DNA of 57,350 nt from Fibrobacter sp. (GCA_012728995.1 JAAYEB010000242.1:1-57350), one strand, 5' to 3'; counted from the first letter of the stretch, positions 46,124 to 55,873 are shown. The notes: generated by a model from the sequence alone, not told the origin. Translations and numbers: made by a program.

Positions 46124-46780
46124 ATGAAAATTCAAGCAGTTGTTTTTGATTTTGATGGAGTGATACTGGATACAGAAAAAGCCCGTTATGATGCCTGGCA
46201 GTCGGTATTTCAATCTTATGGTCAAACACTTCCAATTGATATCTGGGTAGAGAGCATTGGAAGAACAAAATACGCAACAGATCCACTGGAATTACTTGAA
46301 AAACTCACAGGTAAATCTCTTGATAAAGAATATATTAGAAATCTTCAGCGTCTCAAATCGCATGAATTTGCAGACAGGCTCTCATTGCTTCCGGGAGTTC
46401 AAAAATGTATTCTTGAGGCCGTATCATTAAAATTAAAAATTGGAATTGCATCCAGTTCATCACGTACCTGGGTGCAAAGACATTTGGAAAAACGCGGTTT
46501 ATTGGAATTTTTTAATGTGCTTGTTTGCAGGGAGGATACTGATTATCACAAGCCATCACCTGTTCACTATCTTACCGCTTTAAAAAAGTTAAATTGCAAT
46601 CCGGCCAGTTCTGTTGCCATAGAAGATTCACCACTTGGTATTGAGTCTGCAGTAGGGTCGGGAATGTATTGTATTGCAGTTGCATGTAGTTTCACGCAGA
46701 GTATGGATCTGAGCAAAGCACACAAAATTGAAAAGTCTCTTGAGGATGTATCTTTTTCAAGACTGATCAGATCAGTTTAA
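46124..46780 (+). CDS. HAD-superfamily phosphatase/phosphoglucomutase-like protein
   Basis: 218 aa. Motif I DFDGVILDTE (Asp9, Asp11), motif II with SSSSRTW, motif III Lys in HKPSPVHYL, motif IV EDSPLGIESA. The cap type and wording match beta-phosphoglucomutase-like subfamily I enzymes, which act on sugar phosphates. The precise substrate is unknown. No sugar operon surrounds it, although the GH8 gene follows 300 nt on. Confidence 0.85.
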   Translation: MKIQAVVFDFDGVILDTEKARYDAWQSVFQSYGQTLPIDIWVESIGRTKYATDPLELLEKLTGKSLDKEYIRNLQRLKSHEFADRLSLLPGVQKCILEAVSLKLKIGIASSSSRTWVQRHLEKRGLLEFFNVLVCREDTDYHKPSPVHYLTALKKLNCNPASSVAIEDSPLGIESAVGSGMYCIAVACSFTQSMDLSKAHKIEKSLEDVSFSRLIRSV

Positions 46781-47088
46781 AGCAGCACAAACTTATTCAA
46801 GTGAACGTATCATATTAAGGTATGCACTAAAAAGGGTATTTCAAAAATAAATTTTGTCCAAAATTCCAAAATTTAATCTAAAGCTGTTTTTTAAGTGAAA
46901 CCAAACATCAAAAAACGTTATGATTTGAAACAGGAAGACCTTTTTTAGATACTGTTTAAAAATCGTTTAAGGTGTTTCCAGCGCGAATTAATGGTGCCAA
47001 GAATACATCTGGCTATAAAGTTTAAAATCTATTTTGGGCAGAAATGAGTTTTTTATCAACTTATATTGCATAGTGCAGGGAGAAACGG
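46781..47088. other. Intergenic region upstream of the GH8 gene
   Basis: No coding frame recognised and no clear promoter or operator fixed. The end carries cagggaga as ribosome-binding site for the GH8 gene. Confidence 0.35.
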
Positions 47089-49500
47089 ATGCTCAAAAAA
47101 ATCAGTTTTGTTCTTCTTTATTCATCAATTTATGTTTCTGCATCACTTTTACCATTTCCTTCATTATTACCCAAAGTCAGTACCTCTTATGATTCAATTC
47201 TTCTTAAAACCTGGGAAGGTATAAAAAAAAGAAATATTGATCCATTTGAGCTAAAAATGGTGCATCGGCCATATTCTGAAGTTCCGGGCGATGCAGTATC
47301 TGAAGGTGTCGGATATGGTATGATACTGGCACTTTATTGTAATGATCAGGAATATTTCAATATGATCTGGGATGCTGGTGAACAGAGTCTTTGGGGAGAA
47401 GGCAATTCTTATAACTGGAGGATTCATCCGGATGGATGGGTTGAACCGGGTGCAGCGACGGATGCAGAAGAGGATATAGCAGTAATGTTGATTTTCGCGG
47501 ATCTCCTTGTTCAAAAAGGGATATGGCAATCTCACGCCAGTCCCCTTGGGGTTACTTATGCTCAGCGGGCAAATATATTAATAAATAATATCTGGGATGT
47601 CATGGTTGAGGAAGGAAAATATTTGAAACCAGGAGACAGTTGGGGTGGAAAAGATTTGATGAATCCGGGATATTTCGCTCCGGCTTTTTACAGAATTTTT
47701 GATGAGTTCGAAGAGCAGGATCATAACTGGGAAGGTTTAATAGATGAGTGTTACAGAATCATTGAAAAATCTCCTGGTTATGAATTCGGGCTTGTTCCTG
47801 ATTTTATGAATTCGGAAGGAGAACCTCAGGCTGCCGGCTATAACACATATGCGGAGAGCAGACATCTTTACAAAGATGCTATCAGAATTTACTGGCGACT
47901 TGGAGCCGATTACTTGTGGTATGATGAACCCCGGGCAAAAGTATTTCTTGATAATGCACTCGCTTTTATTAAATCTCCCGAAAATTCCAATTTTTATCAA
48001 ATGGAAGGAACTGTAGTTCCAGAAACCGATTCGTTTACACTTGGTAATGGTATTGATCGGCCAAGAGCAGAACATAGTCATCTGACAATCGGGATGTGGG
48101 CATGTGCAGCAATTGCTGCAGGGGATTCAGTATTGGCTGAAGCTTTCAGCGACAAACTGCTTTCGTTTTACGAACCAGGGGCCGATTACTGGGGCAAATC
48201 TACCGATGTGAATGGTGAAGATACTCTTCATAATGAAATGTATTTTGATCAGTTTCTTGCATGGTTTGGAGCATCGATGTTATCCGGTACATTCGCAAAT
48301 ATATGGGAAATTATGAAAGACCCTGATCCAACTCTTCAACTGGACTGGAAAACATCTCCATCACTGAGTACTGATGATATTAATGCCAGTATAGAGCCTC
48401 TTTTAATTAGTGCAGAATTTAACAAATCTGCAAGGTGGAGTGTAGAAATCACACATGAAAGTTTATCTGATCAGAGAGTGTTTACCGGTTCGGGAGAAAC
48501 GATATCTTTAAGCTGGAACGGATTGTCTGCTGATGGTAAACCGATGCCACAAGGGTTTTACTGGGTGTCTATCAGTGCAAGGGGGTTGGAAAATACGTTT
48601 AGCAGCAGAATCTGGCTTGGCAAGGCGTTTGATTTGATGGAAGATAATCGGTTACTCGTAGATGATTTCAGGGATGGAGACTTGTATCCTTTTATTGGAG
48701 ACAGATGGACAAGTTATCTGGATAACCATGATAGGGCCGGAACCGGTACAAGTGCATCATGTAAAGTGGAAACTGTTGATGGCGAAAAGAAAATCGTCTG
48801 GAGTTATCATCTTGAAGGTCAGAATGTCCTTGGTTTTGAGCCTTATGCTGCTCTTGAATGGAACTGCACAACTGATGATGGAAATCTTGATCTTTCCGGT
48901 CTTGACACCTTTTTTATACAGGCTAAATCACATTCACCTGTTGATGTTTCTGTTCAATTAATAACTTCTGATATTGGCGATTATACCTATTTTGAAGATT
49001 CTGTTTCTTTTACGACTAATGAACAGCAATACCGGTTTGTAATTTCTGATTTCAAACAGAGACTGGATGGACAGGGGATGACACTTGATCTCAGTAAACT
49101 GACTGCTATTCGCTTACAGGTTCAGTACCCTGATGGTAATGAGAATTCAATAATTATTAATAAAGTCTATTTTGCAGGTAGTTTAAATCACATTTATTCT
49201 CCTCCTCCGGAATATATAGAATCCAGAATAAAGATTACAGATAGTTCAAAAAAAGTATCAGGCAGTTTAAAATACACAGTTTCTGATGCAGGTATTCAGT
49301 TCAATACTTCGTTTGTACATGAAGGTGCGGAGCTTGTACTCTTTGACATAACAGGAAGAGTGATTGCCCGTACTCAATTAAGTAGAACTGGTGCATATAT
49401 TCCATTCCGGAGCAAAAATATCGTAAACCGAATCTGTTTTGCACAGGTTAAAGGCAACGGAATAAGATATATAAAACCGGTAAAGATACTTAGACAGTAA
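47089..49500 (+). CDS. Secreted modular GH8 glycoside hydrolase with CBM11-like and sorting-like domains
   Basis: 803 aa with signal peptide to about residue 20. The GH8 catalytic region (35-420) has SEGVGYGM with the acid Glu72, WRIHPDGW, and GAATDAEEDIA (121-131), where the common ATDAD reads ATDAE. GH8 enzymes cut beta-1,4-glucans, xylan or chitosan. Next is a FlgD-type Ig-like stretch (SWNGLSADGKPMPQGFYWV), then a CBM11/CIA30-like sandwich starting LLVDDFRDGD. The last 60 residues (LVLFDITGRVIARTQL onward) look like a T9SS/Fibrobacter C-terminal sorting domain. Confidence 0.85.
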   Translation: MLKKISFVLLYSSIYVSASLLPFPSLLPKVSTSYDSILLKTWEGIKKRNIDPFELKMVHRPYSEVPGDAVSEGVGYGMILALYCNDQEYFNMIWDAGEQSLWGEGNSYNWRIHPDGWVEPGAATDAEEDIAVMLIFADLLVQKGIWQSHASPLGVTYAQRANILINNIWDVMVEEGKYLKPGDSWGGKDLMNPGYFAPAFYRIFDEFEEQDHNWEGLIDECYRIIEKSPGYEFGLVPDFMNSEGEPQAAGYNTYAESRHLYKDAIRIYWRLGADYLWYDEPRAKVFLDNALAFIKSPENSNFYQMEGTVVPETDSFTLGNGIDRPRAEHSHLTIGMWACAAIAAGDSVLAEAFSDKLLSFYEPGADYWGKSTDVNGEDTLHNEMYFDQFLAWFGASMLSGTFANIWEIMKDPDPTLQLDWKTSPSLSTDDINASIEPLLISAEFNKSARWSVEITHESLSDQRVFTGSGETISLSWNGLSADGKPMPQGFYWVSISARGLENTFSSRIWLGKAFDLMEDNRLLVDDFRDGDLYPFIGDRWTSYLDNHDRAGTGTSASCKVETVDGEKKIVWSYHLEGQNVLGFEPYAALEWNCTTDDGNLDLSGLDTFFIQAKSHSPVDVSVQLITSDIGDYTYFEDSVSFTTNEQQYRFVISDFKQRLDGQGMTLDLSKLTAIRLQVQYPDGNENSIIINKVYFAGSLNHIYSPPPEYIESRIKITDSSKKVSGSLKYTVSDAGIQFNTSFVHEGAELVLFDITGRVIARTQLSRTGAYIPFRSKNIVNRICFAQVKGNGIRYIKPVKILRQ

Positions 49501-49536
49501 TCTTGTTACGTTAAGCACTTAGCAAGATACGCGATA

Positions 49537-49707
49537 TTATCGGTTTTTAAAAATTTTCAGGGTTTTCAGGCCTTTTTTAGACGAAAACCTGATAATATAA
49601 ATACCATTTGTAACATGGGCTGTTTTTGAACCTGGAGATTGAAAGTCAAATTTTTTCAAAAGATTACCGTTTAATGAAAAAACTTGAATATTTTCAGAAT
49701 ATTGAAA
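49537..49707 (-). pseudogene. Remnant of a C-terminal sorting domain from a lost secreted protein
   Basis: A 56-codon minus-strand frame with no start codon (a stop lies just upstream at 49708-49710) encodes NIQVFSLNGNLLKKFDF, then TNGIYIIRFSS and KTLKIFKNR before its stop. This is the standard shape of T9SS-type A tails (V-x-(V/I)-F-x-x-x-G, G-x-Y-(I/V), basic end). Nothing of the protein body is left upstream. Confidence 0.65.
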
Positions 49708-49843
49708 TTATAACAATATGCATAAAAGTTGCAAATTGTCTACATGCGCTTGTTATAGAATTGAACAAAAGATCACGATAGTATTGTTAAATAAAGATAA
49801 AAATAAGTGTATCGCAGACAGTTTATGTTTATTTATTTCCGTT

Positions 49844-51400
49844 TTATAAAACCGATTTTTTAAACTGACAAACAAAAGAATAGAGATAATCAACAGCAGT
49901 TTTGGTATGGCCAGGGAAAACCGATCTGGCATGTTCAAGTATACGAAAATCTTCAATTTCAAAATTCCCAAGTAAAAGGGAACAGATAAGGTAAACAGAA
50001 GTTCCTGAGAGAGCAGAGAAAATGAGTCCCGGGATTCCACCATTATGCAGAATCACCAGTTTCATGACAATTGCCATCATGACAGTTGAAAAAAGAATTT
50101 TAAAAACAGATACAACAGGGTAATCCAGTTTCATGGTTTTACATGTATATATCAGTCCGCCTACAGACCCTAATACTGTAATTATTCCATAACATATGGC
50201 TGCGCCAACTGCACCGAAGGCACGAATCATAAAAAAATCGAGGCAGATATTGATAATAGCGAGAACTGCTCCGTATTTGTAAATGAATGCCTGTTTGTCG
50301 AAACCATAAAGAACTGCAGAAGCCGGGTTGGAGAGGCTTGAGAATATTGATGCAGCAAAGATAATCTGGAGGACGCGTTGTGCGCCCAGGTATTCGACAC
50401 CATAAAGAAACCGGATTATCTGAAAGGAGAGGATTATTCCGGCAGTTCCCACAGGAAATGAAAAAAAAGCAAGGTATCGGGTGGAAAGATAAAAAAGACG
50501 TTTCATCTTATCTTTACGTCCAGATCCATTATATGAAGACATAACAGGGAAAAGGACTTTCCAGAACGTTGTCGGAAGAATAGACGTAAATCTTTGTGCT
50601 ATATTGTATCCAAGATTGTAGTAACCTATTTGTACAGCATTACTGTAACGGCCAAGAAAAAAGTTTTCGCTTTTGTCCCAAACTATTTTATCACAGATTA
50701 AAATTGCAATTATACTTTTATTGTAGGCATGTATTTTCCCCTTAATCTCATAGGTCAAATTAAAACTGCTTTTTTTCAGCAAACCTTCCTTGATTAAAAC
50801 AAAAAAATAGAAAAACATGTTAATAAATGAAAATATGAGCATTACAATAAGTAATCCCGAAATGCCTTTGCCAAGCAGCAGGGCGGCAGCTTTGGCCGCA
50901 AATGAAAGGGGGGTAAGAATTATGTTTGAATATGTGAAGTATTCAAACTTCTGTATACCTTCAATTGCTGAAGACAGAATTGCTGTAGTTATGCCTGGAA
51001 GTAAACCCAGGGCTGCAAGGAAAAAATAGAAGGACTCATTTGGCGAAAAGAAAAAAGTGGAAATTTCTGTTTTAAAAAATATCAGAACAAACGTTGACAG
51101 GAATGTAATTGTTAATTCTATTTTAATGATGTAAAAAAGTATAGGTCTGGCAGGGTTCTGTTTACCTTTTCCGCTATACTCTGCAATGAATTTTGTGATA
51201 GCATGAGTAAAACCCATTCCGATAATCCAGGTTGCTGTTCCTGATACCCATAAAACCATGTTGAAAATTCCATAGTTAGCAGGGCCAAGCTGTCTTGCAA
51301 TCCAGATGGAAACGAACCATGAAGTTGCCATCATGAAAAATGTATTGAACAGCAGAAATACAGAGTTCCTGATCAGTCTGGAACCTTGTCCCGATGACAT
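49844..51400 (-). CDS. Polysaccharide flippase (Wzx/MATE-like)
   Basis: 518 aa with 12-14 membrane helices. It begins RLIRNSVFLLFNTFFMMATSWF, the typical start of lipid-linked oligosaccharide flippases. WIARQLGPANYGIFN is the conserved first loop. It probably flips an undecaprenyl-linked repeat unit across the inner membrane. Its start overlaps the stop of the upstream GT4 by 28 nt. Confidence 0.85.
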   Translation of the reverse strand: MSSGQGSRLIRNSVFLLFNTFFMMATSWFVSIWIARQLGPANYGIFNMVLWVSGTATWIIGMGFTHAITKFIAEYSGKGKQNPARPILFYIIKIELTITFLSTFVLIFFKTEISTFFFSPNESFYFFLAALGLLPGITTAILSSAIEGIQKFEYFTYSNIILTPLSFAAKAAALLLGKGISGLLIVMLIFSFINMFFYFFVLIKEGLLKKSSFNLTYEIKGKIHAYNKSIIAILICDKIVWDKSENFFLGRYSNAVQIGYYNLGYNIAQRFTSILPTTFWKVLFPVMSSYNGSGRKDKMKRLFYLSTRYLAFFSFPVGTAGIILSFQIIRFLYGVEYLGAQRVLQIIFAASIFSSLSNPASAVLYGFDKQAFIYKYGAVLAIINICLDFFMIRAFGAVGAAICYGIITVLGSVGGLIYTCKTMKLDYPVVSVFKILFSTVMMAIVMKLVILHNGGIPGLIFSALSGTSVYLICSLLLGNFEIEDFRILEHARSVFPGHTKTAVDYLYSFVCQFKKSVL

Positions 51401-52611
51401 GTTCTTTTCTCCTCAAGAATTCTTAAATAAAAAGATTCCATTTCTTTGCAAACTTTTTTTGAATCAAATTCCGACTGTACTTTTTTGCGCCCGTTCTGGC
51501 CAAGTAAATTTCCCAGTTCGCTGTTAAGGATTAATTGCTTCATTGCATTTTCCCAGTTGTCTATACTGTCTGTTTTCACAACCAGACCATTTTTATTGTG
51601 GTCAACTATTTCGGGAAAGCCGCCGCAATCGCTGACCACAACTGCAAGTCCTGAAGCCATTGCTTCCAGACATGAGTATGGGAAATTTTCCCACAGTGAC
51701 GGGAAAAAGGCCACAGATGATACTGAGAGGTATTTTGTCAATTGTTCATGGCTGCATCCTTCAATCCAATCAATCCGATTGCTGCAGCTACTTTCAAGGA
51801 TGAGTTTTCTTATGTAATCTCCATACCTGGTTTGGTCCGGAAGAATTCCATATTCATGTCCAACTATTCTTAAAGGTGGAGGATCATATTTACTGCAGAT
51901 TCGGCTGTATGCCATAATAAGGATATGTACTCCCTTTCGTCTCTCGACTCTTCCGGTATATATCCAGTTACAATTGCTGGTTAGAGGAAACTTTTTAACA
52001 GGTACAGGATTCGGGATTACTGAAATGTTTTTAATATTCCACTTTGATTTTATAAGTTTACTTAGTGCATTGGACGGGCATGTGATACCATGTGCACGCA
52101 AAACAGACAGTTTTTCGATTAACGGAAGCAGAATCCGGTCTCCTGCAGGTTCTTTCAACATATCATATTTACGCACGATTTCCCAGGGAGTGTGTAAACG
52201 TGCAACAAGTAAGCATGTTTTCGGATAACTGATTTTTAAACCTTCACCACCACATTCCGGATATTCTATAATGTCAAATTTACAACCATCCTTAAAAAGT
52301 TTGTTAACTTTTTTTTGTACTGCATTGATCCAGGTTAAACGCACAAGAAGGTGAGGAATAAGTTTGTAACAAATCTGGCGTAGTGGAAAAAAAAGTTTGT
52401 TTTCAGGGAGAGGGTATTTTTCGTGAAGAATCCTGTGGACAGTAACACCCCTGGAACTCACTGTTTCTTCATTCCCGCCTGGTTTTGCAGCAATTACGTG
52501 TACATTATGGCCAGAAAGAGCAAGTTCTGAAGCTATATGGAAAGTGTATGTGCCAATACCGCCGTTTGCTGTTTCTGGCGGATATTCACTTGATATAAAT
52601 AAAATATTCAT
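51373..52611 (-). CDS. GT4-family glycosyltransferase, surface polysaccharide cluster
   Basis: 412 aa, GT-B. SSEYPPETANGGIGTYTFHIA is the N-terminal glycine loop; VIPNPVPVKKFP, YTGRVERRKGVHILI and FPSLWENFPYSCLEAMASGLAVVVS with the E-x7-E region form the donor side. Middle gene of the flippase/GT operon; it overlaps the upstream GT4 by 4 nt (ATGA). Confidence 0.88.
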   Translation of the reverse strand: MNILFISSEYPPETANGGIGTYTFHIASELALSGHNVHVIAAKPGGNEETVSSRGVTVHRILHEKYPLPENKLFFPLRQICYKLIPHLLVRLTWINAVQKKVNKLFKDGCKFDIIEYPECGGEGLKISYPKTCLLVARLHTPWEIVRKYDMLKEPAGDRILLPLIEKLSVLRAHGITCPSNALSKLIKSKWNIKNISVIPNPVPVKKFPLTSNCNWIYTGRVERRKGVHILIMAYSRICSKYDPPPLRIVGHEYGILPDQTRYGDYIRKLILESSCSNRIDWIEGCSHEQLTKYLSVSSVAFFPSLWENFPYSCLEAMASGLAVVVSDCGGFPEIVDHNKNGLVVKTDSIDNWENAMKQLILNSELGNLLGQNGRKKVQSEFDSKKVCKEMESFYLRILEEKRTCHRDKVPD

Positions 52612-53819
52612 AGTTTTTCAGATATGACAGACTGATAGAATTTTATACATTGGCGTGTGATCTGTTGTGGGGAGAAATTGACTTTTACAGTATCATAAGC
52701 TGACTGGCTGATTTTCTCATAAAGATGCCGGTCTGAAATAAGATTCTTTATACATTCCAGAAGTTCCCTAGGGTTTGAGTGGTTAAAAACCATTCCGTTT
52801 TTTTTGTGTTCAATAAGTTCTTTTACTCCGTTACAGGAATTTGCAATAACAGGAAGTCTGGCTGCCATTGCTTCATAAAGTGTGTAAGGTCCATTTTCAA
52901 AAACAGAGGGGAAGAGAAGAATCGTAGAATTACAATAAAGACGACACAGCTCTGCATTGTCAAGAGAACCGGTAAAGCAGACTCTTGTGCGATACTTTTT
53001 ATTGAGAGCCTCTTCAATAGCTTCACGATACCTTTTACTGTTTCCCGAACTGTTTTCACCTGATATTGTAAAATGGATTCTGTTATCGATTCCAAGAATC
53101 CTGTTTATATTCTGAAGCAGAATTTCTGCACCTTTTCTATGTTCAAGTCTTCCCGAAAACAGGATATTGATTCTGGAATCATCCCGGTGATTTTTGGGAA
53201 CAGAATCAAATCTGTCGGTAAAAACTGGATTTCTTATAAAGTTTATCAAAGATTGATTGATTTTGTAACGGCTGCTGATTTCTTCAATAAGGGATTCCCC
53301 GGGACATCTGAATGCATCAGCTTTTTTCCATGCATTGAATTCAAACTTGTACGTATCCCTCATTTTTTTTGAAACACGTACATTGTTATAATGATCGACA
53401 ATTGATGTCGGGGTATGGAAATTCACAATAACTGCAAATTCAGAAATGGAGCCGCATTCATGGGACAATCCTCCGTAATCCGGAAATTCTGCGATATCAA
53501 GACCGCCTGTTTTATGTATCAACAAGAGTTTATCCCTGATAAATCTGGATTGACCAAGTTCCCAGTCGAGATCAGGTGAGTTAGTTGCAAATTTTGAGAT
53601 AACCTTTTGAAACCGTTTTTTTACCGGTTTATAACTGAAAACGTGAATCGAGATGTTTTCGCCTTCAATTTCTGAAGAAACGCCGTCTCTGAGAAAAATA
53701 TGAACCTGGTGTCCGTTTTCAGCCAGTGCCCGGGCCATTTGGTATGTATATGTTGCAATACCACCATGACCTTTTCCTGATTGATACGGATATTCTGAAT
53801 TTATTAACGCTATTTTCAT
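52608..53819 (-). CDS. GT4-family glycosyltransferase, first gene of the operon
   Basis: 403 aa, GT-B. GHGGIATYTYQMARALA at the start; FIRNPVFTDRF, FSGRLEHRKGAEILL and FPSVFENGPYTLYEAMAARLPVIA on the donor side. Paralogous in layout to the following gene. It is the first gene of the three-gene operon transcribed leftward and has the 348-nt divergent region upstream. Confidence 0.88.
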   Translation of the reverse strand: MKIALINSEYPYQSGKGHGGIATYTYQMARALAENGHQVHIFLRDGVSSEIEGENISIHVFSYKPVKKRFQKVISKFATNSPDLDWELGQSRFIRDKLLLIHKTGGLDIAEFPDYGGLSHECGSISEFAVIVNFHTPTSIVDHYNNVRVSKKMRDTYKFEFNAWKKADAFRCPGESLIEEISSRYKINQSLINFIRNPVFTDRFDSVPKNHRDDSRINILFSGRLEHRKGAEILLQNINRILGIDNRIHFTISGENSSGNSKRYREAIEEALNKKYRTRVCFTGSLDNAELCRLYCNSTILLFPSVFENGPYTLYEAMAARLPVIANSCNGVKELIEHKKNGMVFNHSNPRELLECIKNLISDRHLYEKISQSAYDTVKVNFSPQQITRQCIKFYQSVISEKL

Positions 53820-54167
53820 AGAATCATTGCCGGATCTTTATAACTACCTGATTATTATATGATAAATGGAGGGTAATGACCAGTGGGTTAATTAACTTAA
53901 ATGCAGGAGTCGAATTGAGACTTTTTAAGTGTTATCAAGAAAACCAGTTGTGGAAAAACTATAAATGCAGAAATGCTTGAACAAAACTCATATACAGGGT
54001 ATAAACTGTCAGTTTAATTCCGCAAAATCAGAGTAATTTTTAAAACTTACGAGATGATAATCAATAAAAAACAAAAAATGATTGATATAATTTAAATGGC
54101 AATATTATATTGTATAATATTATAATATAAAATCAATTTATTTATCCGTTTACAAGTTCAGATTGTT
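53820..54167. other. Divergent intergenic region between polysaccharide and DsbA-like operons
   Basis: No coding frame recognised. A perfect AT palindrome at 54101-54121 (aatattata, ttg, tataatatt) lies in an almost pure A/T stretch 47 nt before the DsbA-like start. It may be an operator or a bent promoter region. Confidence 0.4.
54101..54121. promoter_or_regulatory. Perfect AT-only palindrome upstream of the DsbA-like operon
   Basis: Nine-base arms AATATTATA and TATAATATT around ttg. It contains TATAAT-like hexamers, so it may be a -10 region overlapped by an operator. Low complexity makes chance possible. Confidence 0.3.
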
Positions 54168-54806
54168 TTGAAGTTATTGTATTCAGTTTCACTTATATTA
54201 TCGATTATAACAGGATTCGTATTTGGCGGTCTGGTTTTCAAAAAGTCCAGAACAGATACATATCTGTTTAGTCGGGTACTTGCATCTCACAAATCAGACA
54301 ATTGTTTTTCAGAAGGAGTATCAGGTACACCGGTTACATTAATTGAATATTCAGATATTGAATGCCCGTATTCATCCAAAAATCAGCATGTTATTAAAAG
54401 GCTTCTGGAAAAATACAAAAACAGGATCAAATATCATTATAGAAATTTCCCGCTCTCATTTCATAAGAATGCTGTTGTACTGGCAAAAGCTGTAAATGCA
54501 GCTAATGTCCAGGGCAAAGGTAAGGAGATGAGAGATATTCTGTTTGCAATGAATTCATATGGAGATGTGAAAGAGTCCGTGCATGGCGTTGCACAGGGTA
54601 TTGATATTGATTATGAAAAATTCTGTGAATATATGTCTTCTCCTGAAGCGGATGAAGATCTGAGAACTGAAATAACGGATGGCAAAATGAATGGCGTCCG
54701 TTCTACACCAACCGTTTTTATAAATGGATATCTGATAAAAGGTGTAGTTGGATTTGATGTGTATTCTATTGTTATAGAAAAATTACTAAGTCGCGCCCGT
54801 AGTTGA
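54168..54806 (+). CDS. Membrane-anchored DsbA-family thioredoxin-like protein with CPYS site
   Basis: 212 aa from a TTG start. N-terminal anchor (LLYSVSLILSIITGFVFGGLVF), then a DsbA/thioredoxin-4 fold: LIEYSDIECPYSS with Cys66 and Ser69 (CPYS where C-x-x-C is usual), helical insertion, and the cis-Pro end VRSTPTVFINGYLIKG. The single active-site Cys suggests a monothiol, isomerase-like or peptide-capture role over full dithiol oxidation. First gene of the cluster. Confidence 0.82.
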   Translation: MKLLYSVSLILSIITGFVFGGLVFKKSRTDTYLFSRVLASHKSDNCFSEGVSGTPVTLIEYSDIECPYSSKNQHVIKRLLEKYKNRIKYHYRNFPLSFHKNAVVLAKAVNAANVQGKGKEMRDILFAMNSYGDVKESVHGVAQGIDIDYEKFCEYMSSPEADEDLRTEITDGKMNGVRSTPTVFINGYLIKGVVGFDVYSIVIEKLLSRARS

Positions 54807-54845
54807 GGCGCATTTTGTTCACCTTTTCTCTTTGGAGGAAGTATT

Positions 54846-55070
54846 ATGATTAAACGTCTAATTGCAGTTACTGCTGTTCTCTCTGTCATGAGTCTGTATG
54901 GATGCTCAAAAGACTGTAAAGTATGTGTCGAATATGAAGGCATTAAAGATTGTCAGACAGTAGAGGATGTAAAGAAATCAGATTGTGAAGATTGTAGTAG
55001 CATTGGTGAATTTGATGCTGCTTTTTTAGAACTTATGGGTGGAGCAAAAATGACCTGTGAAGTACAATAA
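54846..55070 (+). CDS. Small cysteine-rich lipoprotein
   Basis: 74 aa with ggagg before the ATG. Lipoprotein signal ends SLYGC (lipid Cys20). The mature part has six cysteines (24, 27, 36, 47, 50, 71), including C-K-V-C and C-E-D-C pairs, enough for three disulfides or a metal site. It lies 39 nt after the DsbA-like gene and is an obvious potential substrate or partner. No family recognised. Confidence 0.7.
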   Translation: MIKRLIAVTAVLSVMSLYGCSKDCKVCVEYEGIKDCQTVEDVKKSDCEDCSSIGEFDAAFLELMGGAKMTCEVQ

Positions 55071-55173
55071 TTTTTGTCAAATTCATATTTTATGAAGTTG
55101 AGTGCTCATATTTCTCAAAAGGATTTATGAGCATTGTTGTTTACGATTAACTAATCTAAAGAACGTTGAAAAA

Positions 55174-55866
55174 TTGAACAAAGTAATATTATTTAAAATC
55201 ATACTAATAATGGTGTCCATTGTATCTTCGGAAGAAAGAAAAGATTCAAAATCGGTTTGGGTCGGGTTTAATGATGCGTGGGTTATTGAAGAAGTAAATC
55301 AATTGAACTATCTCGATATCAAACGGGAGCGTCCGGCTTTAATGACTCTTTTCTGCCGTTCAAAGCTGGATCGAAACGGTCAGATAGCTTTTAAAGCACG
55401 CATTACAGATATTATTGATTCCATGTATTTTGGAATTTCATGCAGATCTGGAGATTATTACTTTGATTTTCTTTTGTCCGGTGCAAAAGAGATTTCAGCC
55501 ATAAATACTGTTCATCGTACTCTGGTTATTGGAGAAGTGTTATCCAGTAATTCACAACCTTTACAGAAACCGGTTTCAATTGATACACAATGGCATGATA
55601 TACGATACTCTTTTTCTGATACTCATGTTGCAATATATTTTGATTCATCAGAAATAAAAAAAATCAAGCTGCCTTTTAAACCTCAGGAAAAAATCAACTG
55701 GGGTTTTGGTGCCCTTTATTGCAATGTCGGTATAAAAGATCTTATGATCAGTGATTCCGGAGCAGAAACTGTCCCGGTTACAATTCACCCCGATAGTATC
55801 CTGACTATTCCTGTTTTCAAAGGCATGTCCATCAGAAGCGGAAGTGACAGGATAACAGGATATTGA
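55174..55866 (+). CDS. Secreted beta-sandwich protein of unknown function
   Basis: 231 aa if started at the TTG at 55174, giving signal peptide MNKVILFKIILIMVSIVSS; the longest frame opens at 55102. The mature part is beta-rich and Con-A/LamG-like in pattern (GQIAFKARITDIIDSMYFGI, TQWHDIRYSFSDTHVAIYFDS, KINWGFGALYCNVGIKDLMI). Two or three cysteines. No catalytic motif recognised. It sits between the Cys-rich lipoprotein and the second DsbA-like gene. Confidence 0.55.
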   Translation: MNKVILFKIILIMVSIVSSEERKDSKSVWVGFNDAWVIEEVNQLNYLDIKRERPALMTLFCRSKLDRNGQIAFKARITDIIDSMYFGISCRSGDYYFDFLLSGAKEISAINTVHRTLVIGEVLSSNSQPLQKPVSIDTQWHDIRYSFSDTHVAIYFDSSEIKKIKLPFKPQEKINWGFGALYCNVGIKDLMISDSGAETVPVTIHPDSILTIPVFKGMSIRSGSDRITGY

Positions 55867-55873
55867 TTAAATT

